Below are positions 17,850-27,553 of a DNA stretch of 64,000 bases, piece by piece (the first letter of the stretch is position 1; each line of letters opens with the position of its first letter). The stretch spans positions 1-64,000 of the forward strand of contig NZ_JAQUWN010000006.1 in assembly GCF_028692895.1 (NCBI RefSeq), written 5' to 3'. Made by a program: the position numbers and the translations under genes. A model generated the notes under the pieces. That model ran no database searches. It was given only the letters and a program-made list of their open reading frames with translations, and was not told where the DNA came from. The DNA comes from Pseudodesulfovibrio sp. (GTDB taxonomy: Bacteria > Desulfobacterota > Desulfovibrionia > Desulfovibrionales > Desulfovibrionaceae).

Positions 17850-18119
17850 ATGACGCCTGAATTCGTAGTGGGATTCGCCAAGCAGGCCATCGAGATGACC
17901 CTGGTCATCGCCCTGCCCATGCTCGGCATCGGCATGGCGGTCGGCATCTTCGTTTCCGTGCTCCAGGCCGCCACCCAGATTCAGGAGATGACCCTGACCA
18001 TGGTGCCCAAGATCGTGGCCATCTTCCTCGCGCTGCTCCTCGCCTTTCCATGGATCATGGACAAGATGATGACCTACACCACCAACCTCTTCCTCAACCT
18101 GCCCAACTACATCCGCTGA
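17850..18119 (+). CDS. fliQ: Flagellar biosynthesis protein FliQ
   Basis: 89 aa, two TM, QAATQIQEMTLTMVPKI. Confidence 0.95.
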   Translation: MTPEFVVGFAKQAIEMTLVIALPMLGIGMAVGIFVSVLQAATQIQEMTLTMVPKIVAIFLALLLAFPWIMDKMMTYTTNLFLNLPNYIR

Positions 18120-18231
18120 CCCCCGCCGGGCCCGGCCGCCCGGCCACGCACATTGCCTGATGACAACCCTGGTGAAAAACCGTATCTTCCCGGTACGGTG
18201 CCTTTGCCGCGCACATAATCCGACACGACAC

Positions 18232-20658
18232 ATGAAGAACAACGCCACCACGCACAAGCCCCTGTCCCCGGACCGCCTCCGGGCCGAGCTCGATCCCGCC
18301 CGCGTCCCCTATGCGGACAGCACGGAGATTCCGGACCGCAACGCCTATCCCCGCTTCCAGCCGAGGGCCATCCACGCCCTGTCGCTGGCCCTCCAGATCA
18401 AGGGCAACGAGCACAACATCTACGTGTCCGGCGAGCCGAACATGGGGCGCACCTATTTCGTCAAGTCCTTCCTCCAGCCCGCCGCCTCCAGGGGCAAGAC
18501 CCCGCGCGACTGGGTCTACCTCTACAACTTCGAGGACAGCGACCGGCCCGTGGCCGTGTCCCTGCCCGCCGGGACCGGCCGCAAGCTCAAGCAGGAGCAG
18601 CAGAAGGCCATGACCCTCATCAAGCAGGAGATCCCGGCCCGGTTCGAGAAGGACGCCTTCCAGAAAAAGCACGAGCGCATGCTCAAGAAGTACAACGCCA
18701 AGCGGGACGAGCTCTTCGGCCGCATGGACGCCACGGCCGCCAAGGAGAATTTCAGCCTCAGCCTGGACGAGGACGGCGTGCTCACCCTCTCGCCCATCGT
18801 GGACGGCAACGTGGTCTCGGACAAGGACTTCGACAAGCTTGAGCCGCGCGCCCGCAAGAAGTTCAAGGCCAAGGGCGAGGAGCTGCTGGCCCGCGTCTCC
18901 TCCATCCTGCGCCAGATCAACCGCAACGAGACCGCCATGCGCGACTCCGAGACGGACCTGCACCGCGAGACGGCCCGGGCCGTCATGGCCGACTGCTTCG
19001 CCCCCATGGCGGAGAAGTTCAAGAAGCACGCCGAGCTGACCGAATACTTCAAGGCCGTCACCGACGAGGTGGTGGACAACGTGGACCAGTTCATGCCGCG
19101 CGACAACTCCCTGGCCGGGCTCCTGCCCGAGGGCGGGCCCGGCGGCGGCGAGGATTTCTTCACCCGGTTCGAGGTCAACCTCTTCGTGGACAACGGCAAG
19201 ACCCACGGCGCGCCCGTGGTGGTGGAGGACCACCCCACGGCCTTCAACCTGCTCGGCTCCATCGAGCGCGAGGCCGAGCTCGGCGCGCTCTACACGGACT
19301 TCACCCTCATCAAGGCGGGCTCCGTGCACCTGGCCAACGGCGGGTTCCTCATCCTGAACATCGAGGACCTGCTCGGCAACCCCAACTCCTGGGAGGGCCT
19401 CCTGCGCGCCCTGCGCTCCGGCAAGTCGCGCATAGAGGACCCCGTGGACCCGGAGCAGGTCCGCGCCCGGACCATCCAGCCCACGCCCGTGGACCTCTCC
19501 CTCAAGGTCGTGCTTATCGGCACGGACGAGCACTACGAGGCCCTGCTCCTGGGCGACGACCGCTTCGCCAAGTTCTTCAAGCTCAAGGCGCACCTTCAGG
19601 CCGCCGCCAGCCGCGACGCCGCCAACGTCAAGAACTACCTCTACGTCATCGGCCGCATCGCCCGCGAGTGCGGGCTGCTCCCCTTCAACCGCGAGGCCCT
19701 GGCCGGGCTGGTGGACTTCGCCTCCCGCCTTGTGGAGGACCAGAAGCGGCTGTCGCTCTACACCCCGCTGGTGCGCGAGCGGATGATCGAGGCCTCGGCC
19801 GTGGCGCGCATGGCCGGGCGCGAGATGGTCGGCCCCGCCGAGCTGAACGAGGCGGTCCGGGCCAAGGACTACCGCGCCAACCTCTATGAAGAGGAGTTCA
19901 TGGCCGACTACGACCGCCAGGTCATCAAGGTGGCCACCCACGGCCAGGCCACCGGGCTGGCCAACGGCCTGTCCGTGACCATGTTCGGCGATTACGAGTT
20001 CGGCCTGCCCCACCAGATTTCCTGCACCGTGGGCGTGGGCCACGGCGGCATCATCGACCTGGAGCGCGAGGCCCAACTGGGCGGGCCCATCCACACCAAG
20101 GGCATGATGATAATCAAGTCCTACCTGGTCCGCCTCTTCGCCCAGGACAAGCCCATCGTCCTGACCGGCTCGCTCTGCTTCGAGCAGTCCTACGCGGGCA
20201 TCGAGGGCGACTCGGCCTCGGGCGCGGAGCTGGCGTCGCTGCTCTCGGCCCTGTCCGGGGTGCCGGTCAACCTGTCCTACGCCTTCACCGGCGCGGTCTC
20301 CCAGTCGGGCGCGATCATGGCCGTGGGCGGCGTGAACCGCAAGATCGAGGGGTTCTTCGAGGTCTGCCGCCGCCGCAAGCTCACCGGCAGCCAGGGCGTC
20401 ATCCTGCCCGAGGACAACGTGGTCAACCTGATGCTCAAGGACGAGGTGGTCCAGGCCGTGGCCGAGGGCAAGTTCCACATCTTCCCGGTCACCTCCATCG
20501 AGGAGGCCATGTTCATCCTGACCGGCATGCGTTGCGGCAAACGGGGCAAGAACGGCAAGTTCCCCACGGACTCCCTCTACCACCGCGTGGACCGTCGGCT
20601 GGCCGAACTGAGCCGCCTGGCCGCCCCAGGCGGGGGAGGGGACTGGTGCAAGCCTTGA
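18232..20658 (+). CDS. Lon-like (S16) ATP-dependent protease / AAA protein
   Basis: N-terminal GEPNMGRTY nucleotide site, C-terminal GDSASGAELASLLSALSGVPVNLSYAFTGAVSQSG Ser/Lys protease region. Confidence 0.9.
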   Translation: MKNNATTHKPLSPDRLRAELDPARVPYADSTEIPDRNAYPRFQPRAIHALSLALQIKGNEHNIYVSGEPNMGRTYFVKSFLQPAASRGKTPRDWVYLYNFEDSDRPVAVSLPAGTGRKLKQEQQKAMTLIKQEIPARFEKDAFQKKHERMLKKYNAKRDELFGRMDATAAKENFSLSLDEDGVLTLSPIVDGNVVSDKDFDKLEPRARKKFKAKGEELLARVSSILRQINRNETAMRDSETDLHRETARAVMADCFAPMAEKFKKHAELTEYFKAVTDEVVDNVDQFMPRDNSLAGLLPEGGPGGGEDFFTRFEVNLFVDNGKTHGAPVVVEDHPTAFNLLGSIEREAELGALYTDFTLIKAGSVHLANGGFLILNIEDLLGNPNSWEGLLRALRSGKSRIEDPVDPEQVRARTIQPTPVDLSLKVVLIGTDEHYEALLLGDDRFAKFFKLKAHLQAAASRDAANVKNYLYVIGRIARECGLLPFNREALAGLVDFASRLVEDQKRLSLYTPLVRERMIEASAVARMAGREMVGPAELNEAVRAKDYRANLYEEEFMADYDRQVIKVATHGQATGLANGLSVTMFGDYEFGLPHQISCTVGVGHGGIIDLEREAQLGGPIHTKGMMIIKSYLVRLFAQDKPIVLTGSLCFEQSYAGIEGDSASGAELASLLSALSGVPVNLSYAFTGAVSQSGAIMAVGGVNRKIEGFFEVCRRRKLTGSQGVILPEDNVVNLMLKDEVVQAVAEGKFHIFPVTSIEEAMFILTGMRCGKRGKNGKFPTDSLYHRVDRRLAELSRLAAPGGGGDWCKP

Positions 20659-20711
20659 CCGCCGGATTCCCGAAACTTGACCTCGACCCGGTTCAGGGCT
20701 AGGCAACGCCC

Positions 20712-21404
20712 ATGAACGAACTGCTCTGGATACTCTTCGCGCTGGCGGACCTGTGCATGGTCCTGGTCATCTACCGCCTTTTCGGCAAGGTGGGGCTCTT
20801 CGGCCTCATGGTCTTCAACCTGCTCCTGTGCAACATCCAGGTGCTCAAGACCGTGGAGCTCTTCGGCCTGACCACCACGCTCGGCAACGTGCTGTACGCC
20901 AGCGTGTTCCTGGCCACGGACCTGCTCAGCGAGTTCTACGGCAAGCGGGAGGCGCGCAAGGGCGTGCTCCTCGGCTTCGTGGCCCTGCTGATGATGGTCG
21001 CCTACATGCAGATAGCCCTGCTTTTCAAGCCTGCGGCCGACGACTTCGCCCAGCCGCACCTCCAGGCGCTCTTCGGGTTCATGCCGCGCATCGCCCTGGC
21101 CTCCATGGCCGCCTATCTCGTCTCGCAGATGCACGACGTCTGGGCGTTCCACGCCATCCGGGAGCGCACCGGGGCGCGTATGCTCTGGCTGCGCAACAAC
21201 GCCTCGACCATGGTCAGCCAGTTCCTGGACTCGGCCATCTTCTGCGTCATCGCCTTCTGGGGGGTGTTCCCCATCAACGTGTTTTGGGAGATCCTGGCGT
21301 CCACCTACCTGATCAAGTTCGTGGTCGCGGCCCTGGACACCCCGTTCATCTACCTGGCCAAGCGGTTGTTCCCGGAGGATCGGCATCAGGCCGAGCACGC
21401 CTAG
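20712..21404 (+). CDS. Queuosine precursor transporter (YhhQ family)
   Basis: NVLYASVFLATDLLSEFYGKREARKGV; multi-TM. Confidence 0.9.
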   Translation: MNELLWILFALADLCMVLVIYRLFGKVGLFGLMVFNLLLCNIQVLKTVELFGLTTTLGNVLYASVFLATDLLSEFYGKREARKGVLLGFVALLMMVAYMQIALLFKPAADDFAQPHLQALFGFMPRIALASMAAYLVSQMHDVWAFHAIRERTGARMLWLRNNASTMVSQFLDSAIFCVIAFWGVFPINVFWEILASTYLIKFVVAALDTPFIYLAKRLFPEDRHQAEHA

Positions 21405-21446
21405 CCGGGCGCGCTTGCGGCGCGGCTTTTTCAATGGCTTTTTTGC

Positions 21447-21479
21447 GGGAGGTCGCCGGTTGGCGGCCTCCCTTTTTTT
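21447..21479 (+). terminator. Intrinsic terminator (gggaggtcgcc-ggtt-ggcggcctccc + T7)
   Basis: 11-bp stem with one G-U, T tract. Confidence 0.8.
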
Positions 21480-21584
21480 GTGGCGGGGGGAGGGGGAGGC
21501 GGCAGAAGAGTGAAGGCGGGCAGGGCGTCGCCTTTTTGCCTTTTCCTCTTTCAAGGCCGACAGGCGGTGACGCGGAAAATGACG

Positions 21585-22400
21585 CTACAGCCCGAAGAAC
21601 CTGCGGGCGTTGTCGCCCGTGATCCGCCAGATGTCCGCGACGGAACGTCCTTTGATTTCGGCTATGCGCTTGGCGGTGAAGGCCACCAGGGCGGAGTGGT
21701 TGCGCTTGCCTCGCCACGGCTCGGGCGCGAGGTAGGGGCAGTCCGTCTCGATCAGCAGCCGCTCCAGCGGAATCCTCGCCACGGCGGCCTGGAGGTCGTC
21801 GGTCTTGCGGAAGGTGACCGGGCCGGGCACCGAGATGTGCCAGCCGTTGTCCAGGATTGCCTTGGCCAGGGCCATGTCCGCGCCGAAACAGTGCCAGAGG
21901 ACCGGATAGTCGCGGAACCCCTCGGCCGCGAGGATGTCCAGGCAGTCGCCGTTGGCGTCGCGCGAGTGGATGACCACCGGGCGCTCCACCTCGCGCGCCA
22001 GGTGGAGCTGGCGGACGAAGGCGGGCTTCTGCACGGCGGGCGGCGCGTCGTCCCAGTAGTAGTCCAGGCCGATCTCGCCCACGCCCTTCAGCCTCGGATC
22101 GGCCAGGAAATGGGCGCGCATCCGCTCCTCGACCTCTTTCGTGAGCTGCGGCGCGTCGTTGGGATGCACGCCGAGCAGGAAGGCGACCTCGGGATGGGCG
22201 TCGAAGAGGTGGCGGTTGCGCTCGTAGGCGTCCGGCCCGAGGAAGACGTTGACGATGTTGGCCACGCCGCTCGCCCTGGCACGGGCCAGGAGGGTTTCGC
22301 GGTCCTCGTCGAAGTCCTCAAGGTCGAGATGGGCGTGGGAGTCGACCCCAAGAGGGGAAAGCGCAAGGGATTCGGGTTCGGGACGGTTTTTCTTCGACAT
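21585..22400 (-). CDS. TatD family metal-dependent hydrolase
   Basis: GVDSHAHLDLEDFDEDR, GEIGLDYYWD, VIHSRDA, ETDCPYLAP. Confidence 0.94.
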   Translation of the reverse strand: MSKKNRPEPESLALSPLGVDSHAHLDLEDFDEDRETLLARARASGVANIVNVFLGPDAYERNRHLFDAHPEVAFLLGVHPNDAPQLTKEVEERMRAHFLADPRLKGVGEIGLDYYWDDAPPAVQKPAFVRQLHLAREVERPVVIHSRDANGDCLDILAAEGFRDYPVLWHCFGADMALAKAILDNGWHISVPGPVTFRKTDDLQAAVARIPLERLLIETDCPYLAPEPWRGKRNHSALVAFTAKRIAEIKGRSVADIWRITGDNARRFFGL

Positions 22401-22410
22401 GGTCAGCGGC

Positions 22411-23397
22411 TCACAGGGTCTCCCACAGGGTGAGGAGGGCTTTGGCCTGCTCCACGGTGGAGTAGGCGTCCGCCGTTTCCTGCCCCGCGCGGAGCACGGC
22501 GTCAAGGGCCGGGCCGGGCGTTTCGATCATGCCCGCGGCCTCCTCCAGGCAGAGGGCCGCGTCCAGCACGTCGCCGTCCGCGCACCACAGGCCGTTGCCG
22601 GACCACGGGACCTCGCGCAGCGGGGTCCAGGGGGCATGGCGCGGACGTAGCTGGGCCTGGCGCATGTAGTCCCACCCGCCCAGGCCGGAGAAGCCCACGG
22701 GCAGGCAGCCGCAGGCCATGGCTTCCAGCGGCGGCAGCGGGCAGCCCTCGGGATAGCCGGTCATGAGAAAAATGTCCGCGCCGCGCAACGCCTCGGCCAC
22801 GCCGAAGGCGTCCAGCCCCTCAAGCGGCCGCCAGCGCACCCGGTCCGGGCCGTTGCGGTGCTCGAACACGGCGCGGATCTGGTCGGCCACGGCCTTGTTC
22901 TTGCGCGGCATGTAGGCCACCACGGGCGGGCCCGACGGTTTGGCCTGGGGCGCGTTAAAGATGGCCCGGTCGATGCCGGGGCGCAGCACCGGGGCGGGCT
23001 TCCCCGTGGCGGTCTCGACGTAGCGGGCCACGGGGTCGGACACGGCCAGGAAGCCCACGGGCAGCCGGTCCCAGCGCACGCCTTCGGGCAGGGAGGAGAA
23101 GAGGTAGGCCCAGTTCTGGACGTAGCTCAGGCAGTCGGCCTGCGCCTCCAGGCCGGGGGTCAGGCCGTTGACCCAGCCCTCGGGCACCACCCAGCGGTCG
23201 CCGGGGCCGAGGTCCAGGTCGGCCCATTCCATGACCGGCGCGGCGTCGGCCAGGCCGGCGGGCCGCCAACCCGAGCGGTCGCGCGCCACCAGTGCGGCGT
23301 CGCGCCCGGCCTGGTGCAGGATGTCGGCCATCTGGCGGAGCACGGTGACGCCCCCGGTGGGCTTGTTCACGGGCGGGAGGAAAATTCGTGTCTTCAT
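22411..23397 (-). CDS. Glycosyltransferase family protein
   Basis: KPTGGVTVLRQMADIL, EGCPLPPLEAMACGCLPVGF. Confidence 0.82.
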   Translation of the reverse strand: MKTRIFLPPVNKPTGGVTVLRQMADILHQAGRDAALVARDRSGWRPAGLADAAPVMEWADLDLGPGDRWVVPEGWVNGLTPGLEAQADCLSYVQNWAYLFSSLPEGVRWDRLPVGFLAVSDPVARYVETATGKPAPVLRPGIDRAIFNAPQAKPSGPPVVAYMPRKNKAVADQIRAVFEHRNGPDRVRWRPLEGLDAFGVAEALRGADIFLMTGYPEGCPLPPLEAMACGCLPVGFSGLGGWDYMRQAQLRPRHAPWTPLREVPWSGNGLWCADGDVLDAALCLEEAAGMIETPGPALDAVLRAGQETADAYSTVEQAKALLTLWETL

Positions 23398-23450
23398 GGA
23401 TACAGGTGAAACCACACTCCCGGCCATTTGGCAAGGCGGGGGAGAGGAGG

Positions 23451-23486
23451 GGCGCGAGGCGGCTGGGGTTGGCGCCGCCTCGCGCC
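23451..23486. repeat. Inverted repeat, 12-bp perfect stem (ggcgcgaggcgg / ccgcctcgcgcc)
   Basis: Between divergent genes. Confidence 0.75.
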
Positions 23487-23572
23487 GGGGAGAGGAATGA
23501 TTTCCGTTGAGGAGACCATACGCTCCTCCGCCGGGAGGCGGGTCACGGTCATGTGACGATTTTTCGGCTTCC

Positions 23573-23610
23573 GCGCGAAGAAAGCACTTGTGCGCGAAGA
23601 AAGGGCTTGT
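23573..23610 (+). repeat. 19-bp tandem duplication gcgcgaagaaag[ca/gg]cttgt x2
   Basis: 17/19 identity; second copy overlaps candidate -35. Confidence 0.8.
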
Positions 23611-23635
23611 GCGGGCCGGGGCGCGGGCCTAGATT
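23607..23635 (+). promoter_or_regulatory. Candidate sigma70 promoter TTGTGC-N17-TAGATT, 6 nt before ATG 23642
   Basis: Spacing and absence of SD suggest leaderless transcript. Confidence 0.5.
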
Positions 23636-23641
23636 GCGCCG

Positions 23642-24547
23642 ATGCGAAACTGGCTCACCCCCGGCATGCGCGTCATGCTGCTCGGCACCTTCCTCTTTTC
23701 CGTCGGCTCGCTCTGCGTCAAGCTGGCGGGCAGCCGCATCCCCACCACGGAGATTCTCTTCGTGCGCGGCCTGGTGGGCATCGTCTTTTGCTGGGCCATC
23801 GTGCGCCGGGCCGGGGTGGGCATGCTCGGCAACCGGCGGTGGACCCTGTTCACGCGCGGGCTGTTCGGGTTCCTCTCGCTCCTGGCCGAGTTCTACGCCA
23901 TCGTCCACCTGCCGCTGGCCGACGCCACGGTCATCATCTTCACCCACCCGGCGGTGGTCGCCCTGGCGGCCTGGTTCGTCCTGCGCGAGAAATTGAGCGC
24001 GGGGGCGCTCGTCTCGATCATGGTCAGCCTGTCGGGCGTGGTCCTGGTCTGCCACCCCGGCTTCCTCTTCGGCGGGGCCGGGCCGGAACTGGATTCCGTG
24101 GCTCTGGGCGTGGCCCTGCTCAGCGTGGCCTTAACCGCCGTGGCCATCATGGCGGTGCGCTCCCTGGCCGCCACCGAGCATCCGGCCGTCATCATCCTCT
24201 ACCCGCCCATGATAATCTGTCTGGCCTGCCCGCTCTTCGCGGCCGACTGGGTGGCGCCCGACTGGGGGGAATGGCTGATGCTCCTGGGCGTGGCCGGATT
24301 CATGAACGCGGGCCAATACTACATGACCGTGGGCTACGCCAAGGACTCGGCCGCGCGCATCAGTTCGGTGACCTGCCTGGAGGTGGTCTTCGCCGCCCTG
24401 TGGGGCGCGATGTTCCTGGGGGAAATCCCGGATATGTGGACCATCGGCGGCGGGCTGCTCATCGTGGCCGGCACCCTGGCCCTGGGCCGGTCGGGCGGGG
24501 GCGAGACCCCGGCGACCCCGGCGGCCCCGGCGGAGCAGCGGTCCTAG
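23642..24547 (+). CDS. DMT/EamA family transporter
   Basis: Ten TM-like segments, EamA repeats. Confidence 0.9.
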   Translation: MRNWLTPGMRVMLLGTFLFSVGSLCVKLAGSRIPTTEILFVRGLVGIVFCWAIVRRAGVGMLGNRRWTLFTRGLFGFLSLLAEFYAIVHLPLADATVIIFTHPAVVALAAWFVLREKLSAGALVSIMVSLSGVVLVCHPGFLFGGAGPELDSVALGVALLSVALTAVAIMAVRSLAATEHPAVIILYPPMIICLACPLFAADWVAPDWGEWLMLLGVAGFMNAGQYYMTVGYAKDSAARISSVTCLEVVFAALWGAMFLGEIPDMWTIGGGLLIVAGTLALGRSGGGETPATPAAPAEQRS

Positions 24548-24572
24548 CGGCCGACGCCGAAAACGCGCCCCG

Positions 24573-24932
24573 CTACCCGTCGACGCCGGGGAAGCGGCCC
24601 AGCTCCTCGTCGATGGCCTCGGGGTCGTCGGCATTGAGCTGGACCAGCCGGTGCAGGGTGGCGAAGCTCAGGTCATCCATCTCCTTGAAGACCATGCCCA
24701 CGCCGCTCTCCCCGACCCGGACCACCTCGCCCTCCACCACGATGCGCAGGCCGGGCGCCAGCGGAATGTTCAGCTCGCAGGCCGTGCCCATCAGGCAGTC
24801 CTCGCATCCGTCGAGCAGCGCGCCCTTGAGGCTCAGGTTGCGGGTGGATACGGGAATGACCACGTCGCCCACGGTGACGTAGGCCTCGAAATCCGCCTTG
24901 ACGCGCGTTCCGCGCCGCTTTTCACTGCTCAT
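24573..24932 (-). CDS. PilZ domain protein
   Basis: EKRRGTRVK ... [14 protein letters not shown] PilZ motifs (RxxxR, D/NxSxxG). Confidence 0.9.
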   Translation of the reverse strand: MSSEKRRGTRVKADFEAYVTVGDVVIPVSTRNLSLKGALLDGCEDCLMGTACELNIPLAPGLRIVVEGEVVRVGESGVGMVFKEMDDLSFATLHRLVQLNADDPEAIDEELGRFPGVDG

Positions 24933-25085
24933 GGCCGTCTCCTTGCCTCCTGCATACCACACAACGGACCGGGTTTGAAGAAAAGAGACGGGCCGCCGGG
25001 AAAGGGCCCCTCTCGGCGCTTGGATTGCGCGGGCAAACATGCTAATGGGCCCTCCACAAGGTTCGTGCAAGGAGCGACAAAGCAG

Positions 25086-26729
25086 ATGAGAGCGAAGCAA
25101 CACCTGGAAGAGGCATTGAGGGCCGCGCTGGCCGACAAGGGCTGGGCCTGGCCGGAAAAGGCCGTCATCGAGCCGCCCAAGGACAAGCGGTTCGGCGACA
25201 TGTCCGCCAACGTGGCCATGCTGCTGGCCAAGGAGGCGAAGAAAGCCCCGCGCGCCATCGCCGAGGACCTCGCCGCAGCGCTTTCCGCCGACGCGCTTTT
25301 CGAGAAGATCGACATCGCCGGTCCGGGTTTCCTGAATTTCACCTTCGCGCCCTCGTTCTGGCGCAAGACCGTGGGCGTCATCCGCGAGGCGGGCGAGGCC
25401 TACGGCGACTCCACCCTGGGCAACGGCACCCGGGTGCAGGTGGAGTACGTCTCCGCCAACCCCACCGGCCCGCTGCACATCGGCCACGGCCGGGGCGCGG
25501 CCCTGGGCGACTCCCTGGTCCGCATCATGGAGAAGGCCGGGTACGACGTCGAGGCCGAGTACTACATCAACGACGCCGGGCGCCAGATGAACATCCTGGG
25601 CAACTCCATCCTCTACCGCGCCCGCGAGCTGGGCGGCAAGAACCCGGCCGAGCCCGAGGACTACTACCGCGGCGAGTACATCATCGACATCGCCCGCGCC
25701 TGCATGGCCCTGAACCCCGGCCTGCTCGACCTGCCCGAGGCCGAGGCCATGGAGGTCTGCAAGGTGTACGGCATGAACGACATCCTCCAGGGCATCAAGG
25801 ACGACCTGGCCGCCTTCGGCGTGCGCCACGACGTCTGGTTCTCGGAGAAGTCCCTGGTGGCGGACGGCAAGGTCGAGGAGACCTTCGCCGACCTCACGGC
25901 GTCGGGCATGGGCTACGAGGCGGACGGCGCGTTCTGGTTCCGCTCCACCCAGCTCGGCGACGACAAGGACCGCGTCCTGCGCAAGAGCAACGGCGACACC
26001 ACCTATTTCGCCTCGGACATCGCCTACCACGACAACAAGTTCAAACGCGGCTTTGACCTGGTGGTGGACATCTGGGGCGCGGACCATCACGGCTACGTGC
26101 CGCGCATGATGGCCGCCTGCGAGGCCCTGGGCAAAAAGGGCGGCCTGGCCGTCATCCTGGTCAACCTGGTCAACCTGCTCAAGAACGGCGAGCCCATCGC
26201 CATGTCCACCCGCGCGGGCCAGTTCGAGACCCTCAAGGACGTGGTGGACGAGGTCGGGTCCGACGCCTCCCGCTTCATGTTCCTGTCCCGCAAGTCCGAC
26301 TCCAAGCTCGACTTCGACCTGGAGCTGGTCAAGCAGCAGTCCATGGACAACCCGGTCTACTATGTGCAGTACGCCTACGCCCGCATCCGCTCGCTCCAGA
26401 AAAAGGCCGAGGAGGCCGGAACCCGCGCGGCCGAGGACACGCCCGCCGCGCTGGCCCCCCTCGACACCGAACACGACATGGAGCTGCTCCGGCTGCTCGA
26501 CCAGTACCCGGACTACGTGGAGAGCGCCGCGCGCACCCAGTCGCCGCACCTCATCAGCATGTATCTCCAGGAGCTTGCCTCGACGCTGCACAGATACTAT
26601 ACCAATTGCCATGTCCTTTCGGCCGGCGAGGACGTGGCCGCCGCCCGTCTCGCCCTGCTCGGCTGCGTGGCCGACGTGCTCAAAAACGGCCTGGGGCTGC
26701 TCGGCGTGAGCGCCCCGGACTCCATGTAG
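25086..26729 (+). CDS. argS: Arginyl-tRNA synthetase
   Basis: [23 protein letters not shown] class I motif; C-terminal DALR-like domain. Confidence 0.97.
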   Translation: MRAKQHLEEALRAALADKGWAWPEKAVIEPPKDKRFGDMSANVAMLLAKEAKKAPRAIAEDLAAALSADALFEKIDIAGPGFLNFTFAPSFWRKTVGVIREAGEAYGDSTLGNGTRVQVEYVSANPTGPLHIGHGRGAALGDSLVRIMEKAGYDVEAEYYINDAGRQMNILGNSILYRARELGGKNPAEPEDYYRGEYIIDIARACMALNPGLLDLPEAEAMEVCKVYGMNDILQGIKDDLAAFGVRHDVWFSEKSLVADGKVEETFADLTASGMGYEADGAFWFRSTQLGDDKDRVLRKSNGDTTYFASDIAYHDNKFKRGFDLVVDIWGADHHGYVPRMMAACEALGKKGGLAVILVNLVNLLKNGEPIAMSTRAGQFETLKDVVDEVGSDASRFMFLSRKSDSKLDFDLELVKQQSMDNPVYYVQYAYARIRSLQKKAEEAGTRAAEDTPAALAPLDTEHDMELLRLLDQYPDYVESAARTQSPHLISMYLQELASTLHRYYTNCHVLSAGEDVAAARLALLGCVADVLKNGLGLLGVSAPDSM

Positions 26730-26737
26730 GGAAAACC

Positions 26738-27433
26738 ATGGCCGAGGAAAGCGCCTCCAAGATCAAGGTCAAGAAGCCTCCCATCAAGGCCAAGACCTTC
26801 ACCTTCACCCTGTCCCTGCCCGCCATGATAAGCGCGGTGGGGTCCGGCATCCTGGCGCTGTCCTTCTTCTTCGTCATGGGCATCCTCATCGGCCGGGGCT
26901 ACCGGCCCGAGTCCGACGTGCCGCGCCTGGGCGAGCTCATGCCCACCAAGGAGCACGGCCAGCTCACCGAGGAACCGGCCAAGCCCGAGATCCTCAAGGC
27001 CGAGGAGCTGGGCTATCCCGACCGGCTCAAGGCCCAGCCCGACCGCGCCGCTCCCGCCGCGCCCGCGCCCAAGCCCGCGCCCAAGCCTGAACCCAAGCCC
27101 GCGCCCAAGCCCGCCCCGGCCGCCGAGGCGAACGCGGCCGAGAAACCGGCCGCGTTCCAGCCCGAGGCCGCCAAGCCGGGCGAGCCGGTCTTCGACTACG
27201 TCTACCAGGTGGCGTCGTTCCGCAAGGCGGAGATGGCCGACGCCCTGTCCGCCAGGCTGGTGGGAGCGGGGCTGCGCACCGGCATCGCCTCGGGCGACGT
27301 CGGCGGCTCGACCTGGTACCGCGTCCAGGTCCTGCACCACGGCACCCCGGCGTCCACCGGCCCCATGAAGGACGTCCTGGCCCGGTTCGGCATCAGCAAG
27401 CCGCTGCTCAAGAAGAAGACCCCCGCCCAATAG
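26738..27433 (+). CDS. SPOR domain membrane protein with Pro/Lys/Ala linker
   Basis: Single TM, APKPAPKPEPKPAPKPAP linker, YVYQVASFRKAEMADALSARLVGAG...GSTWYRVQVL SPOR. Confidence 0.9.
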   Translation: MAEESASKIKVKKPPIKAKTFTFTLSLPAMISAVGSGILALSFFFVMGILIGRGYRPESDVPRLGELMPTKEHGQLTEEPAKPEILKAEELGYPDRLKAQPDRAAPAAPAPKPAPKPEPKPAPKPAPAAEANAAEKPAAFQPEAAKPGEPVFDYVYQVASFRKAEMADALSARLVGAGLRTGIASGDVGGSTWYRVQVLHHGTPASTGPMKDVLARFGISKPLLKKKTPAQ

Positions 27434-27553
27434 GCCCGCCTTTTCCCGAAATCTTCGCTTCCCGAGTGTCGACATGACATGCCGGGCGGCGTAGCCTTGC
27501 TCCATCGGTCGATTGGCGCACCATGCCGACCACACCTCATACAAGGAGACATC

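Noticed and set aside
18190-18232. Leaderless promoter for the Lon-like gene
   Set aside because: CATAAT -10 is good but no -35 at 16-18 nt and spacing to ATG is 12 nt.
23573-23610. CRISPR-like repeat
   Set aside because: Only two directly abutting units with no spacer and no cas genes.
26738-27433. APKPAPKPEPKPAPKPAP repeat as an unusual element
   Set aside because: Ordinary Pro-rich periplasmic linker common in SPOR/TonB-like proteins.
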